From: M3007 sp043764095
GTDB taxonomy: Bacteria > Bacteroidota > Bacteroidia > Chitinophagales > Saprospiraceae
Reading direction: 5' to 3'
Length of the DNA: 64,000 nt
Assembly: GCA_043764095.1 (NCBI GenBank)
Contig: JAYUKX010000167.1
Coordinates: 1 to 64,000 of the forward strand
A program made the translations under genes and the position numbers. Below are positions 9,237 to 18,605 of the stretch, piece by piece; position 1 is the stretch's first letter, and each line of letters starts with the position of its first letter. Below the pieces are notes generated by a model. The model was given only the letters and a program-made list of their open reading frames with translations. It was not told the origin of the DNA and did no database searches.

Positions 9237-10016
9237 TTACACGTCTAAATGCTGCATTTTTTGCACCAAATGCACATATTCTTCCCAACTGAGTACTTCT
9301 GGCCGCTTTTCAAAATAAGGATCGCTCATCAAAACCTCGCTTGGGAAAAACGGTTTCATCGTATTGCGCAGCATTTTGCGGCGTTGGTTGAACGCTGTTT
9401 TGACCAGCATTTTAAATTTTTGCACATCGCAGCCCAGTTCAAAACCATCTTTGCGGGTAAGGCGAATCACGGCAGAACGCACTTTAGGCGGCGGATTAAA
9501 CGCTTCCGGTTCTACGGTAAATAAGTACTCCGTTTTGTAATACGCCTGCAAGATGACGCTTGTGATACCATATACTTTACTACCCGGAGGGGCTACCACG
9601 CGATCTGCCACTTCTTTTTGAAACATACCCACCATTTCGGGTATTTGATCGCGGTAATCGAGCATTTTGAATAAAATTTGCGTCGAAATATTATAGGGAA
9701 AATTACCGATTAGGCTAAATTGCTCGTTATTAAATAGCGTTTTTAAGTCAAGATCCAGAAAATCTTTTGAAATTAGGCGTTCACTGAGTTCTGGGTAATG
9801 TGTGTTCAAATAGGCTGTCATATCTTTATCCGCCTCTACTGCCCATAGTTCGTATTGGTCTTTATAGGCCAGCAATTGCTTGGTCAGCATACCCATTCCA
9901 GGGCCTATTTCCAAAACACGGCGGGTAGTATCCGTTTGTAACAGGCTTGCGGCGATTTGTTCCGCAATAGAATCGTGTTTTAAAAAATGTTGCCCGAAGG
10001 ATTTTTTTGCGTGCAT
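9237..10016 (-). CDS. rsmA: 16S rRNA (adenine1518/1519-N6)-dimethyltransferase RsmA (KsgA)
   Basis: SAM-dependent enzyme that dimethylates two adjacent adenines in helix 45 of 16S rRNA during 30S maturation. Length 259 residues is normal. The N-terminal KKSFGQHFL, SAM-binding loop VLEIGPGMGMLT, and catalytic NFPYNIS motif are all present, as is the C-terminal FNQRRKMLRN. The start at 10016 gives the standard N-terminus. It is the last gene of a collinear minus-strand group, 38 nt behind the BatA-domain gene. Loss of the enzyme gives kasugamycin resistance in other bacteria (known for the family). Confidence 0.97.
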   Translation of the reverse strand: MHAKKSFGQHFLKHDSIAEQIAASLLQTDTTRRVLEIGPGMGMLTKQLLAYKDQYELWAVEADKDMTAYLNTHYPELSERLISKDFLDLDLKTLFNNEQFSLIGNFPYNISTQILFKMLDYRDQIPEMVGMFQKEVADRVVAPPGSKVYGITSVILQAYYKTEYLFTVEPEAFNPPPKVRSAVIRLTRKDGFELGCDVQKFKMLVKTAFNQRRKMLRNTMKPFFPSEVLMSDPYFEKRPEVLSWEEYVHLVQKMQHLDV

Positions 10017-10054
10017 AATGCAGGGTTAATTAGATAATCGTACCATTGGAATGC

Positions 10055-12109
10055 TTAAACCTTCCACAACCGCAGAAACAATACTTCCAACGCCAAAAAC
10101 AGCAATGCAAATACCACGCACCAACGCCAAAGCACAATCCCTTGGTTTTGTTCGTCCACTACTTGCGTCAGGCTCGCCTCGGCGTTTTCTTCCAAAATTT
10201 TCATATTGGGCAATAGGTTCGCTTTGAGGTCTTCTTCGCTCATATAACTCAGGTCGCTTTCTTTGCGATCGAGGTTGAAAGCATATTCAGCCAAAGTGGT
10301 ATCTGCATTTAGTCCTAATTTGTACCAACCCGGTTCTGCAACCGCTTTACCCGGAGTTAATAATACTTTTGCTCCAAGGACACGTTGTTCGGGGATAAAC
10401 TCAACGGTTTGCGCTGTTTTTCCTGCTGTTGCCAGTTCATTTTTGCGCAATTTATATACAATTTCGCCAGATGCTGCCACTTTATGGCGCGCTTCTAAGG
10501 TTTCATCTTTACCGATGGTATAGGCAATTTGGCGGCCTTTAGCACCAGCAATCGCCATTTTGAACAACATAGGTACAAAAATCTCGCCATTGCGCACCAA
10601 GTCGTTTTGCGTCTCGTCCAGCGGCGCAGCGCACAAGTAAAGTGCTCCTTCGCCCACCGTGTATTTGGTCATCATGGCCGAACCATCGCGGTAAGTGAGG
10701 ATATATTCGCCGCGGTTTGGCGCAATTTTATAATTGCCTTGAGTGGTGGGTAAACGCAAATTAGCACTTTTGTTCAAAAATACATCGCGGAATACAAATT
10801 CCTCGGTATTCACCACACTAGCCTGTCGGATAGCCGATTCATAAGCCCCCAATTCTCCACCTCCAAAAGCATTTGACAATGCCGTATAACTGGGTACATC
10901 GGCGGAACGGGCAGGGAAAGCCACAATATTGCCGCCATTTTGGGCAAACGTGCGCAATTCCTGCGCCAAACCAGAGGAAACAATATTCAAATCGTTCAAG
11001 ACAATGAGTTGGTAATTGCTCAGTTTTGAATAATCAATAGAGCGGGCATCTACATTGTCTAAGGTGAAATATTTGGCACCAGAAAAAGCATTCCCCAAAT
11101 ATTTATTGACTTGACCGCCGTTAACACTCAACACATTGATATGCTCGGCTACATAAAATGAGATAAAATAATCATCGTCGAACTGCACCGGGAAATCGGT
11201 TACAGAAAGCCGCGCCTCGTGCCAACCTGAATGCAAAATGGTGAAACTCACAGTGTCCAAGCGACTGCCACGCGCAGGTATGCGTACGGCACCCACGGGT
11301 TTGCTTTGTCCATCGTGCGTGAGAGAAAGGCGTACTTCTTCACTTTCCACATCACTGCGGTTACTCATTTTTACCAGCAAATTGGCGGGTTGGTTCAATA
11401 TCTGTACAGGGCTTTCAAACCATACCGAATCAATAGACACATTGCGTTCTTGCACCGAGCGCATGGGTACAAGACTTACATTAATAGTAGAGTCTTTTAA
11501 ATTCTTTATATCGCTGCTATTACGTTGAAAATCAGTGATTAGGAAAGCATTTTTGTCTTGTGCTTTTCCAGTTGCGAGGCATTGAGATTGGCGCAAAAGC
11601 ACCTTCGACATATCGCGGCTAACAGGGCCAGAGCGAATTTCCTCGATTCGGTTGAGCGCGTCATCTTTGCTAATTAATCGTTGATCGCGGCCTTCAAAAT
11701 CATTGGTTAAAATTTGGAAACGATCGCTTACGGCATACGCCCCCACAATTTCGCGGGCGCGTTTTTTTGCCAATTCTAGCAATGGAGCATCCTTTGACCG
11801 GGCGTTCATGCTATACGAATTATCGATATAAATACTTACCGCCTGTTCACCCTGTTTTACGTCGTCAGATTTAGGGATAAAGGGTTGCGCAAATGCCAAA
11901 ACCATAAAAGCAATGGCTAGGCAACGCATGGCCAATACCAGTAAATTGCGCAGTTTACGGCGGTTACTGGTTTCCTCTTTTACTTCTTTTAAAAAGCGGA
12001 CATTGGTAAAATAGACCTTTTTGAACCTCCTGAAATAGAAAAGGTGAACAATAATAGGTATTGCCAGTACACCGAGTGCGGTGAGGAAAGCGGGGAATAA
12101 TAAACTCAT
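10055..12109 (-). CDS. BatA-domain membrane protein with vWA-like region
   Basis: A 684-residue inner-membrane protein. The N-terminus carries the two-helix BatA/aerotolerance domain: a first membrane segment at ~3-24, a basic linker with YFRRFKKVYFTNVRFL, and a second segment at ~57-78. It is followed by a von Willebrand A-like region starting at AVSIYIDNSYSM (D-x-S-x-S type metal site partly kept). The middle is a long periplasmic-type beta-rich region, and one membrane helix lies at ~660-680. Bacteroidota encode such proteins near MoxR/Bat clusters, but none is here. Its start codon overlaps the acyl-CoA reductase stop (ATGA), so the two are translationally coupled. The exact role is unknown; envelope maintenance is a guess. 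Confidence 0.85.
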   Translation of the reverse strand: MSLLFPAFLTALGVLAIPIIVHLFYFRRFKKVYFTNVRFLKEVKEETSNRRKLRNLLVLAMRCLAIAFMVLAFAQPFIPKSDDVKQGEQAVSIYIDNSYSMNARSKDAPLLELAKKRAREIVGAYAVSDRFQILTNDFEGRDQRLISKDDALNRIEEIRSGPVSRDMSKVLLRQSQCLATGKAQDKNAFLITDFQRNSSDIKNLKDSTINVSLVPMRSVQERNVSIDSVWFESPVQILNQPANLLVKMSNRSDVESEEVRLSLTHDGQSKPVGAVRIPARGSRLDTVSFTILHSGWHEARLSVTDFPVQFDDDYFISFYVAEHINVLSVNGGQVNKYLGNAFSGAKYFTLDNVDARSIDYSKLSNYQLIVLNDLNIVSSGLAQELRTFAQNGGNIVAFPARSADVPSYTALSNAFGGGELGAYESAIRQASVVNTEEFVFRDVFLNKSANLRLPTTQGNYKIAPNRGEYILTYRDGSAMMTKYTVGEGALYLCAAPLDETQNDLVRNGEIFVPMLFKMAIAGAKGRQIAYTIGKDETLEARHKVAASGEIVYKLRKNELATAGKTAQTVEFIPEQRVLGAKVLLTPGKAVAEPGWYKLGLNADTTLAEYAFNLDRKESDLSYMSEEDLKANLLPNMKILEENAEASLTQVVDEQNQGIVLWRWCVVFALLFLALEVLFLRLWKV

Positions 12110-13149
12110 GATTTATCTAAGGTTGTCAGCCAATGCATCACATCTACACCATCGGGGTAGTCATTCAAAGTGGGTGACTGAGATTGCCCGAAAGGTAAAA
12201 CGGATATTCCGGGTAGTGTTAATTTTCCAACGATACATTGAATCTCCTCGCTTTTTTGGCGCAAACCATCGGCCAAAACAGCGGAATCGTCGTAGTATTC
12301 GTAGTGTACAGTAGCGATGCGCGAATTTAGAGACACATCTTCTAACAAAATGATGCACCCATTGTTGAGATAATGGCGGCTATTGAGTAATAATAAAGTG
12401 GTATTATAGTCAAAATTGTTGCGATACTTATCGTGGTTGGCCAATTCCTTATACTCATGTAGTGCTTCCAGCATTGGGTCGAAAACATAGTTGCGTGGCA
12501 CGTAAATTTTACTCACATTGCGGCAGCCCAACCCAAAATAGGCAAAAATATCGCGCCCCAAAGCATAAAAATCTGCAAATGTTTCGGAGCCGTCTATTAC
12601 CCCTACTGCATTGCGGTTGCGTCGAATAATATGTGGGTATTTGGCAAAATACTGTTCAAAATAACGAGCGGTATTATTGCTGCCTGTTGCAATAACAGCA
12701 TCAAAGCCACGTAACGGTTCGTTTTCAGCGCAAAAAATGGTATATTCTCGCGATTCATGCGCCCATTCGCCCATTTTTTGGATTAAAAAAGGCAGCAAAT
12801 TTTTATCTTTTTCCGATAATTTTACTTTTGCCCGAGCACCCGACAAAAAGACACAGAGCCAATCGTGGAAACCCACCAAAGGAATATTGCCAGCCATCAC
12901 CAGTCCAATCGTATGTTCTGGATGTGTACTTGAAGAAATGTGGTATTGTGCGGCCCATTTTTCCAATAATTCGGGCTTTAGCATGGTTTCAGCTATGGCA
13001 GCAATGGCTTCGCGGATATTTTCAGGGGTAAACCACCTGTTTTCAATCCAACTCTGCTGGATAACTGCCATCAGTGCCTCATTGTCTGTATCGTTCCGCA
13101 AAAAGTCGCCTAATTCGGATAAAATCCCTATTCTTTCTTGTAATGTCAT
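12106..13149 (-). CDS. LuxC-like acyl-CoA reductase
   Basis: A 347-residue protein of the aldehyde dehydrogenase-fold LuxC family, which reduces acyl-CoA or acyl groups to aldehydes with NAD(P)H. Visible are the family phrase GLVMAGNIPLVGFHDW, the nucleotide-binding region with AVIATGSNNTARYFE, and the probable catalytic cysteine in YFGLGCRNVSKIYVP. I start at 13149 (MTLQERIGIL), which aligns best with the family; an in-frame ATG at 13164 is possible. No LuxE-type synthetase or luciferase is near, so bioluminescence is not implied. The stop overlaps the start of the BatA-domain gene. The substrate is unknown. Confidence 0.85.
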   Translation of the reverse strand: MTLQERIGILSELGDFLRNDTDNEALMAVIQQSWIENRWFTPENIREAIAAIAETMLKPELLEKWAAQYHISSSTHPEHTIGLVMAGNIPLVGFHDWLCVFLSGARAKVKLSEKDKNLLPFLIQKMGEWAHESREYTIFCAENEPLRGFDAVIATGSNNTARYFEQYFAKYPHIIRRNRNAVGVIDGSETFADFYALGRDIFAYFGLGCRNVSKIYVPRNYVFDPMLEALHEYKELANHDKYRNNFDYNTTLLLLNSRHYLNNGCIILLEDVSLNSRIATVHYEYYDDSAVLADGLRQKSEEIQCIVGKLTLPGISVLPFGQSQSPTLNDYPDGVDVMHWLTTLDKS

Positions 13150-13169
13150 TGCTTTAGGGCGCAAAGTTA

Positions 13170-13562
13170 CTAATTTCCTGCTGTTTGCGGCTTAAAAACA
13201 CGGTCAAACATATAAATAATCCCTTTTTTTTCAAGCATGAGCGTACGTTCATCTATTTTTTTCCAAGTGTAGAAAACAATTAGTGTACCCTCTGAGTCGC
13301 TGAGGGTCAGTTGGTCACCATCGGTCGCCCAAATAGATCCAGTAGGGGAGAAGGCATCAGGACAGGTACTTATGATGGTGTTATTGGGGCAAAATTCGAT
13401 TTCGCCCGTACAATTGAGTTGGTACTTGGTTTGTTCGTCCCATTGACCGGAACGAGACACACATTTCCATGTCCCAACGGGCGACGCTGAGTTACTATAT
13501 TTAAAGGATGACAATAGTGCCCCAAAGAGCAATATTATAATACTGAATTTTACCGAAGGCAT
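13170..13562 (-). CDS. Small secreted lipocalin-like protein
   Basis: A 130-residue protein with an N-terminal signal segment (MPSVKFSIIILLFGALLSS) and a compact beta-rich body. It begins VGTWKCVSRSGQWDE and ends in LMLEKKGIIYMFDRVF, the pattern of lipocalin-like proteins common in Bacteroidota. Four cysteines in the body (for example QLNCTGEIEFCPN and STCPD) could form disulfides after export. It is the first gene of the minus-strand group leading to rsmA, 20 nt upstream of the reductase start at 13149. Ligand and function are unknown. Confidence 0.7.
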   Translation of the reverse strand: MPSVKFSIIILLFGALLSSFKYSNSASPVGTWKCVSRSGQWDEQTKYQLNCTGEIEFCPNNTIISTCPDAFSPTGSIWATDGDQLTLSDSEGTLIVFYTWKKIDERTLMLEKKGIIYMFDRVFKPQTAGN

Positions 13563-13752
13563 AAGATTAAAAATTTATTCCATTGCTATGATTGGTATCG
13601 ATCTGTTTTTTAGAGAAAAATACCGATAAACTTGAAAAACAAGGCTAAAACACCAAATTAATGAATCAAAAAACGCTCAAAGGTATTTATTTTTTTCAAA
13701 AATATAGAAATAGGTGTTATAATCAATAAATTATTAGTACGTTTGTCCTTGT

Positions 13753-15159
13753 ATGGAAAAGCCACAAGGTCAATTAGTGAGGAGTCTCACGTTGCAAGCC
13801 GCAACTATTTTAGTCGTAAGTTCGGTTATTGGATCGGGTGTTTACAAAAAAGTAGCACCAATGACGCATGATTTACTCTCGCCTTCACTGGTGCTTTGGG
13901 CTTGGGTATTAGCGGGTTTTATCAGTTTATGTGGTGCATTGAGCAATGCCGAAATTGCTGGTATGATGGCTGATTCGGGCGGCGAATATGTCTATTTTAA
14001 GCGTATTTATGGTCGATTTGTAGCCTTTTTATGGGGGTGGAGTACTTTTGCTGTGATCAAAACAGCGGCTGTGGCCTCTATTGCTTATGTATTTGCCCAA
14101 TCTTTGAATAGCCTAGTCACCTTGCCGCATCTCTCGCCAGCATTAGAGGGTTTTGAGATAGGATTATTCAAACCTTTAGAAAATTTTGGGGTAAAAGCAG
14201 TCACTATATTACTCATATTAGTATTGACCTGGGTGAACACGAGAGGACTAAAAGGTGCCGCTGCGTTAAGTACCAACATCACACTTATGGTGGTAGTTGG
14301 GCTTGGTTTAGTGGTCATCAGTGGCTTGTTTTTTGGGGGAGGCACTTGGGCTAATATTACCACACCAGCACAAGGTTATGTAGATTGCCCAATAACGGAT
14401 TTTACTTTCATAAAAGCCATGTTTGCTGCTTTACTCTCCGCTTTTTGGGCTTATGAAGGCTGGAATACTTTAGGTTTTATTGGTGGAGAAATAAAAGATC
14501 CCAAACGCAATCTACCGTTGGCATTATCGGGTGGTTTATTGGTGATTATTGGCGCATATTTATTGGTCAATTTTACGTATATGTATGTGTTGCCAGCAGA
14601 TAAGTTTGTGGATATTTTTAATGGTAAAAATGATATTGCGGCAGTAGCCGTGATCCGCCATTTTGCAGGGCCAATAGGTGCAGCCATACTTTCAGTCATT
14701 ATTTTGGTCACCACCTTAGGATGTACCAATAGTACAATTCTTATGCCACCGAGGGTATATTATGCCATGGCCAAAGACGGTTTGTTTTTCAGGCAAGCGG
14801 CCTATATCCATCCTAAGTATAATACACCCAATCCGGCATTGTGGATACAAGGAATTTGGGCATGTATTTTGGTATTATCTGGCAGTTTTGACCAATTGAC
14901 TGATATGCTGATTTATGCTGCTTTCTTTTTTTATGGCGCTACCGCATTTGGGGTATTTATGATGCGTGTAAAAGAACCAAATACGGAAAGACCATACAAA
15001 GTGTGGGGTTATCCTGTAATTCCAGCCCTTTTTGTGTTATTCTGTATGTCTCTTATTGTCATAACTTGGTATAATTCACCAAGGGAAGCATTGATAGGCA
15101 CAGTTTTAATGTTAAGTGGTGTACCTTTGTATTTTTACTGGAATTCCAATGATAAATAG
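13753..15159 (+). CDS. APC-superfamily amino acid permease
   Basis: A 468-residue inner-membrane protein with about 12 hydrophobic segments. The first helix contains VIGSGVYKK, the broken-helix substrate-binding motif of APC transporters, and the helix-6 region has FWAYEGWNTLGFIGGEIKDP, typical of the LAT/AGT-like branch. It should exchange or import an amino acid with protons or sodium; the substrate cannot be read from sequence. A TACGTTTG box at 13738-13745 ends only 7 nt before the ATG, so if it is the promoter the mRNA would be nearly leaderless. It lies 51 nt upstream of the LytTR regulator. Confidence 0.93.
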   Translation: MEKPQGQLVRSLTLQAATILVVSSVIGSGVYKKVAPMTHDLLSPSLVLWAWVLAGFISLCGALSNAEIAGMMADSGGEYVYFKRIYGRFVAFLWGWSTFAVIKTAAVASIAYVFAQSLNSLVTLPHLSPALEGFEIGLFKPLENFGVKAVTILLILVLTWVNTRGLKGAAALSTNITLMVVVGLGLVVISGLFFGGGTWANITTPAQGYVDCPITDFTFIKAMFAALLSAFWAYEGWNTLGFIGGEIKDPKRNLPLALSGGLLVIIGAYLLVNFTYMYVLPADKFVDIFNGKNDIAAVAVIRHFAGPIGAAILSVIILVTTLGCTNSTILMPPRVYYAMAKDGLFFRQAAYIHPKYNTPNPALWIQGIWACILVLSGSFDQLTDMLIYAAFFFYGATAFGVFMMRVKEPNTERPYKVWGYPVIPALFVLFCMSLIVITWYNSPREALIGTVLMLSGVPLYFYWNSNDK

Positions 15160-15210
15160 TTATTAATTTCCACAAAATCAATTTTTTATAGTTTAAGACT
15201 ACCTAACAAA

Positions 15211-15948
15211 ATGACTCAAATTCGAACCTTGCTATTGGAGGATGAGCCCCACTGGCAAATCGTTTTAAGGCGTATGATTGAAGCCCACCCGATGCTTGAT
15301 TTAGGTGGCGTTTATAGTTCTCCACTAGAAGCTTTGCCCGCACTTAGTAGCAAAAAGTACGACTTAATGTTGCTTGATGTGGAATTTGCGGAGATCAATG
15401 GTATTGACTTTGCTAATAGTTTGGATAACCCACCGCTTATCATTTTTGTTACCACCCACGATAGGTTTGCCTTAAAAAGTTATGAAGTAGATGCTGTTGA
15501 CTTTCTGGTAAAACCGGTACAAATGGATCGTTTTTTACAAGCCATTGAAAAAGTAAACCGTCGTTTAGAGTTGATCAATAAGGTTACTACGAGTACTGAC
15601 TTAGTGATGAGTGAGTCCTCTGAAATGGAATTTTTCTTTGTAAAGGAACAAAATGAATATTCTAAGGTAATTATTGATGATATTTTATATGTTAAAAGCC
15701 TTGAAAATTATATTCAAATTATTACCCATGATACTACCCATACTACCTTGGCTTCACTCAATTTTATAGAAAACAAATTGGGTAACAAGTTTATGCGTAT
15801 CCACCGATCCTACTTGGTTAACCTTAATCATATTGACTCTTTTAACAACGAAACAGTTGTCGTAAAAGGAAATGAATTACCTATCGGAGGGCAATATACT
15901 GAGCAGTTTAAATCAGACTTTGTCTTAAGGAATATTTTTAAAAAATGA
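15211..15948 (+). CDS. LytTR-family response regulator
   Basis: A 245-residue two-component regulator. Receiver domain 1-~120: acidic pocket E10-D11-E12, phosphoacceptor D56 in LLLDVEF, and lysine in FLVKPVQ. LytTR DNA-binding domain ~145-240, with KSLENYIQI and FMRIHRSYLVNLNHI, the usual surfaces for contacting direct-repeat sites. The stop codon overlaps the kinase start (ATGA), so regulator and kinase are translationally coupled. Targets are unknown. The nearest downstream non-coding neighbours are three repeated small-RNA units 2 kb away, so those promoters are natural candidates (inference). Confidence 0.94.
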   Translation: MTQIRTLLLEDEPHWQIVLRRMIEAHPMLDLGGVYSSPLEALPALSSKKYDLMLLDVEFAEINGIDFANSLDNPPLIIFVTTHDRFALKSYEVDAVDFLVKPVQMDRFLQAIEKVNRRLELINKVTTSTDLVMSESSEMEFFFVKEQNEYSKVIIDDILYVKSLENYIQIITHDTTHTTLASLNFIENKLGNKFMRIHRSYLVNLNHIDSFNNETVVVKGNELPIGGQYTEQFKSDFVLRNIFKK

Positions 15949-17807
15949 GGAAATTTAATACCTTCCTTTTTGTTTTTTTCCTGTTTACCCAATTATTATT
16001 CGCGCAGAATAGGGGTTTGATCTACAAGTTGGAGACAGAACTCAAAACTGTTTCCGATTCATCTCGACTCATTGAGATCAATCGACAATTAATGAAGGAA
16101 TATGAAATTTTTAATGTTCCTAAAAGCCTTGAATATAGTAATAGATTATGGGAACTGGGATCGCGACGATCGGATAAAAAGGCTATGCTGGAGGCAGCTT
16201 ATGAGATGGGAAAAACGTATCATTTTGACCTCAATGATTCCGATAAAGCAATAAACTGGCAACTTAAAGCACTGGAACTTGCTAAAGAAATAAACGACTC
16301 TAGCCGAATAAGTGATGCTGCTTTTGCTTTAGCCCGCATTTTGAGCGATAATGGAAATCGAGAAAGAGCAATTCAATACTATACTATTGCAGATAATGTT
16401 GCCTCCGAAATGAAAGATTTGACAATGGTTTCAATGGCAAATATTGGGCTTGGAGATCTACAAGATAATAACAACCCAAAAATCCACTATTTCTTAAAGG
16501 CACTACAAGTTGCCGAAACTAATGCTTCAGATACCACTGTTTGGGTAGAATCGCTCTTGGCTGTTGGTCAGGCCACAGAAGAATTAGACCCCCAAAAGGC
16601 TTTGTTGTACTACGAAAAAATATTCAATTTATTGAATAAGAAAATTGCAATGAACAGCGATCTTTATCTTGTAGAAATTTTCGGCAATGCATGCCTTAAA
16701 TTACGCAAGTATGACGAGTGTATTATGATGGGCAATATATTAGCCAATTCAGGATTGGGAAAGGGGGCTAGCTCGTTTTATGTTACAGAAGGTCTGAAAT
16801 TATTAGCAGAAGCCTATTTTGGTGATGGAGATGATTCATTGGCTTTTAAAACTGCTATGAAGTATGTTGCGCTTACAGACAGCCTTAATCAAAAAAAATT
16901 TAGTACTCAAGCACAAGATAGGGTTTTGACCACCCAAACTGAACTCGACCTCCAACAAAAAGCAATGGAATTGGAATTACTACAAACCAAAACAAGATAC
17001 GAAGCCAGTCTCGCCTATGTTTTGTTGCTCATGGTGTTTTTACTCATTTTTATCATCTATTATTTATACAGGCAGCGTTTGCGCGAAAATAAGCAAAATC
17101 AAAAATTAGCGCAACTCAACCAAACCAAAGATAAACTGCTTTCTATTATTTCGCATGACGTAAGAAGCCCCATACAGGCACTCCAAAATATCATTAATCT
17201 TTTTGAACAAGATATAGCCAATAAAGAAGATGTAAAAATGGTAACCCAACAAGTAAACGCCAGCATATTGGGAATGGCCCGGGGATTAGATAACTTGTTT
17301 TACTGGGCTCAAAATCAACAACAAGAACTTAAAGCATATCCAGAATTATTTGATTTGACCAAACTCGTTAACACCCAAATTGATTTGCATTACCCAAATG
17401 CTGCCAAGAAAAACATAGATATTAAGAATACAGTTGTTGGAGTGCAGCATTTAATCTATGCTGATATTCTACATGTCAGGTTGATTATTAACAATGTACT
17501 AGGTAATGCGATTAAATTTACACCTGTAAATGGCGAAGTTAATCTTGAGTTCTATCAAAAAAATGAAAAAGAAGGTGTACTTTTTATTCAAAATTTGGGT
17601 GAACCTATCAATGAAGCGGATATTCCTAAAATATTAGACTCTTCTATCCGATATACCCGACTTGGTACTAAAGGCGAGCCTGGCTCAGGATTGGGATTAT
17701 CGCTCAGCAGAGATCTATTATTACTGAATCAGGGCGATATTGAAATCAAAAGTATCCCTAAAGTAGGTACACGAATTGGGCTTATATTCAAGGTAAGTAA
17801 AGGGTAA
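15945..17807 (+). CDS. TPR sensor histidine kinase
   Basis: A 620-residue membrane kinase. Signal peptide at 1-20 (ending LLFAQ); periplasmic region ~25-345 made of TPR helices (for example KAINWQLKALELAKEI); one membrane helix at ~353-375; HisKA with phosphoacceptor H404 in IISHDVRSPIQ; HATPase_c with NNVLGNAIKFTP and GSGLGLSLSRDL. It is unusual that a HisKA-type kinase with the H-D-V-R-S-P motif partners a LytTR regulator, since LytTR regulators often pair with LytS-type His_kinase proteins; in Bacteroidota TPR-HisKA/LytTR pairs do occur. The signal sensed is unknown. Confidence 0.92.
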   Translation: MRKFNTFLFVFFLFTQLLFAQNRGLIYKLETELKTVSDSSRLIEINRQLMKEYEIFNVPKSLEYSNRLWELGSRRSDKKAMLEAAYEMGKTYHFDLNDSDKAINWQLKALELAKEINDSSRISDAAFALARILSDNGNRERAIQYYTIADNVASEMKDLTMVSMANIGLGDLQDNNNPKIHYFLKALQVAETNASDTTVWVESLLAVGQATEELDPQKALLYYEKIFNLLNKKIAMNSDLYLVEIFGNACLKLRKYDECIMMGNILANSGLGKGASSFYVTEGLKLLAEAYFGDGDDSLAFKTAMKYVALTDSLNQKKFSTQAQDRVLTTQTELDLQQKAMELELLQTKTRYEASLAYVLLLMVFLLIFIIYYLYRQRLRENKQNQKLAQLNQTKDKLLSIISHDVRSPIQALQNIINLFEQDIANKEDVKMVTQQVNASILGMARGLDNLFYWAQNQQQELKAYPELFDLTKLVNTQIDLHYPNAAKKNIDIKNTVVGVQHLIYADILHVRLIINNVLGNAIKFTPVNGEVNLEFYQKNEKEGVLFIQNLGEPINEADIPKILDSSIRYTRLGTKGEPGSGLGLSLSRDLLLLNQGDIEIKSIPKVGTRIGLIFKVSKG

Positions 17808-17908
17808 TTATTTTTTCATACTTTATTCCAGGCCGTTCACATAATATTTGGGATGGTTTATCAATTAGACTTTCGAAATTGTAAAAATTAGTCTTTCCTT
17901 TGTACTAT

Positions 17909-18006
17909 CAAAAGAGTTCAGCACATGGACTTTTAATAATTAGAACACGGTAGGAAGATTGTTATACATGAAGCCGCTTGACGAAAAGTTAAGCGGCTTT
18001 TTTTTT
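17909..18006 (+). ncRNA. Candidate small RNA, tandem family copy 1
   Basis: A ~98-nt unit nearly identical to copies at 18262 and 18606. It follows a -7-like box (TTCCTTTG, 17895-17902) by 7 nt. A 5' hairpin pairs AAGAGTTC with GGACTTTT around an AGCACAT loop. A fully conserved, apparently single-stranded middle follows (including CACGGTAGGAAGATTG). The 3' end is an intrinsic terminator: GCCGCTT, an 11-nt loop, AAGCGGC and a run of nine T. No reading frame is conserved past the terminator. Its direction is the same as the upstream kinase gene, which ends 101 nt before it. Confidence 0.75.
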
Positions 18007-18261
18007 AATTCCTTTTATTTGGGCTGCTTAATCTCCTTCCTAAATGTAAAGTTTGATAGGCAGACGTTATAAATAAAATATAAATTGGGAATATGTCCCA
18101 AGAAGAATTGTTTAATAAATCAACACGGTTTAAAAATGAGGAAGTCTACTTTAATGGGGGGGGTAATTTCATCCTTCATTTTACCCTGTTCATAAAGTAT
18201 TTCCCCCAACTTATCAATTGCCCCCCATTAGTTAATGTAGTTAGCTCCATCTTTGTATTAT

Positions 18262-18358
18262 CAAAAGAGTTCAGCACATGAACTTTTAAAAATTAGAACA
18301 CGGTAGGAAGATTGTTATACATGAAGCCGCTTGACGAAAAGTTAAGCGGCTTTTTTTT
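18262..18358 (+). ncRNA. Candidate small RNA, tandem family copy 2
   Basis: A 97-nt unit preceded 7 nt upstream by CATCTTTG (18248-18255), a near match to TAnnTTTG. It differs from copies 1 and 3 at only a few positions. One difference is in the 5' hairpin: GAAC here replaces GGAC, changing a G-U wobble opposite GTTC to an A-U pair, so the stem is preserved or improved. The terminator stem GCCGCTT/AAGCGGC is unchanged and followed by eight T. Confidence 0.75.
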
Positions 18359-18605
18359 ATTTCTATGCTCCTGCTTCCCTTTACTGCTCACCGTTCTCTA
18401 ATATTAAAGGCTCTAATAATCCTTATTCGGGATTAATAATAAATAAGAGTGAACTGGTCTGCTTCATAAAAATTAGGGCTTCTTGAAGGGCTTTAAAAAT
18501 CTCGAAATAATTTCATCCCTTAATTTAGCCTATTCATAAAGTATTTCACCTAACTTATCAATTGACCCCCATTAGTCAGTATAGTTAGCTCCATCTTTGT
18601 ACTAT

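Noticed and set aside
12106..13149. Bioluminescence operon because of the LuxC-like gene
   Set aside because: No luxA, luxB, luxD or luxE homologue is present; LuxC-like reductases occur widely outside luminous bacteria.
17971..18066. Possible leader peptide inside the small-RNA units (ATGAAGCCGCTTGAC..., with AGGAAG upstream)
   Set aside because: The ATG opens right at the terminator stem and the reading frame diverges completely between the three copies after the T run, so no peptide is conserved.
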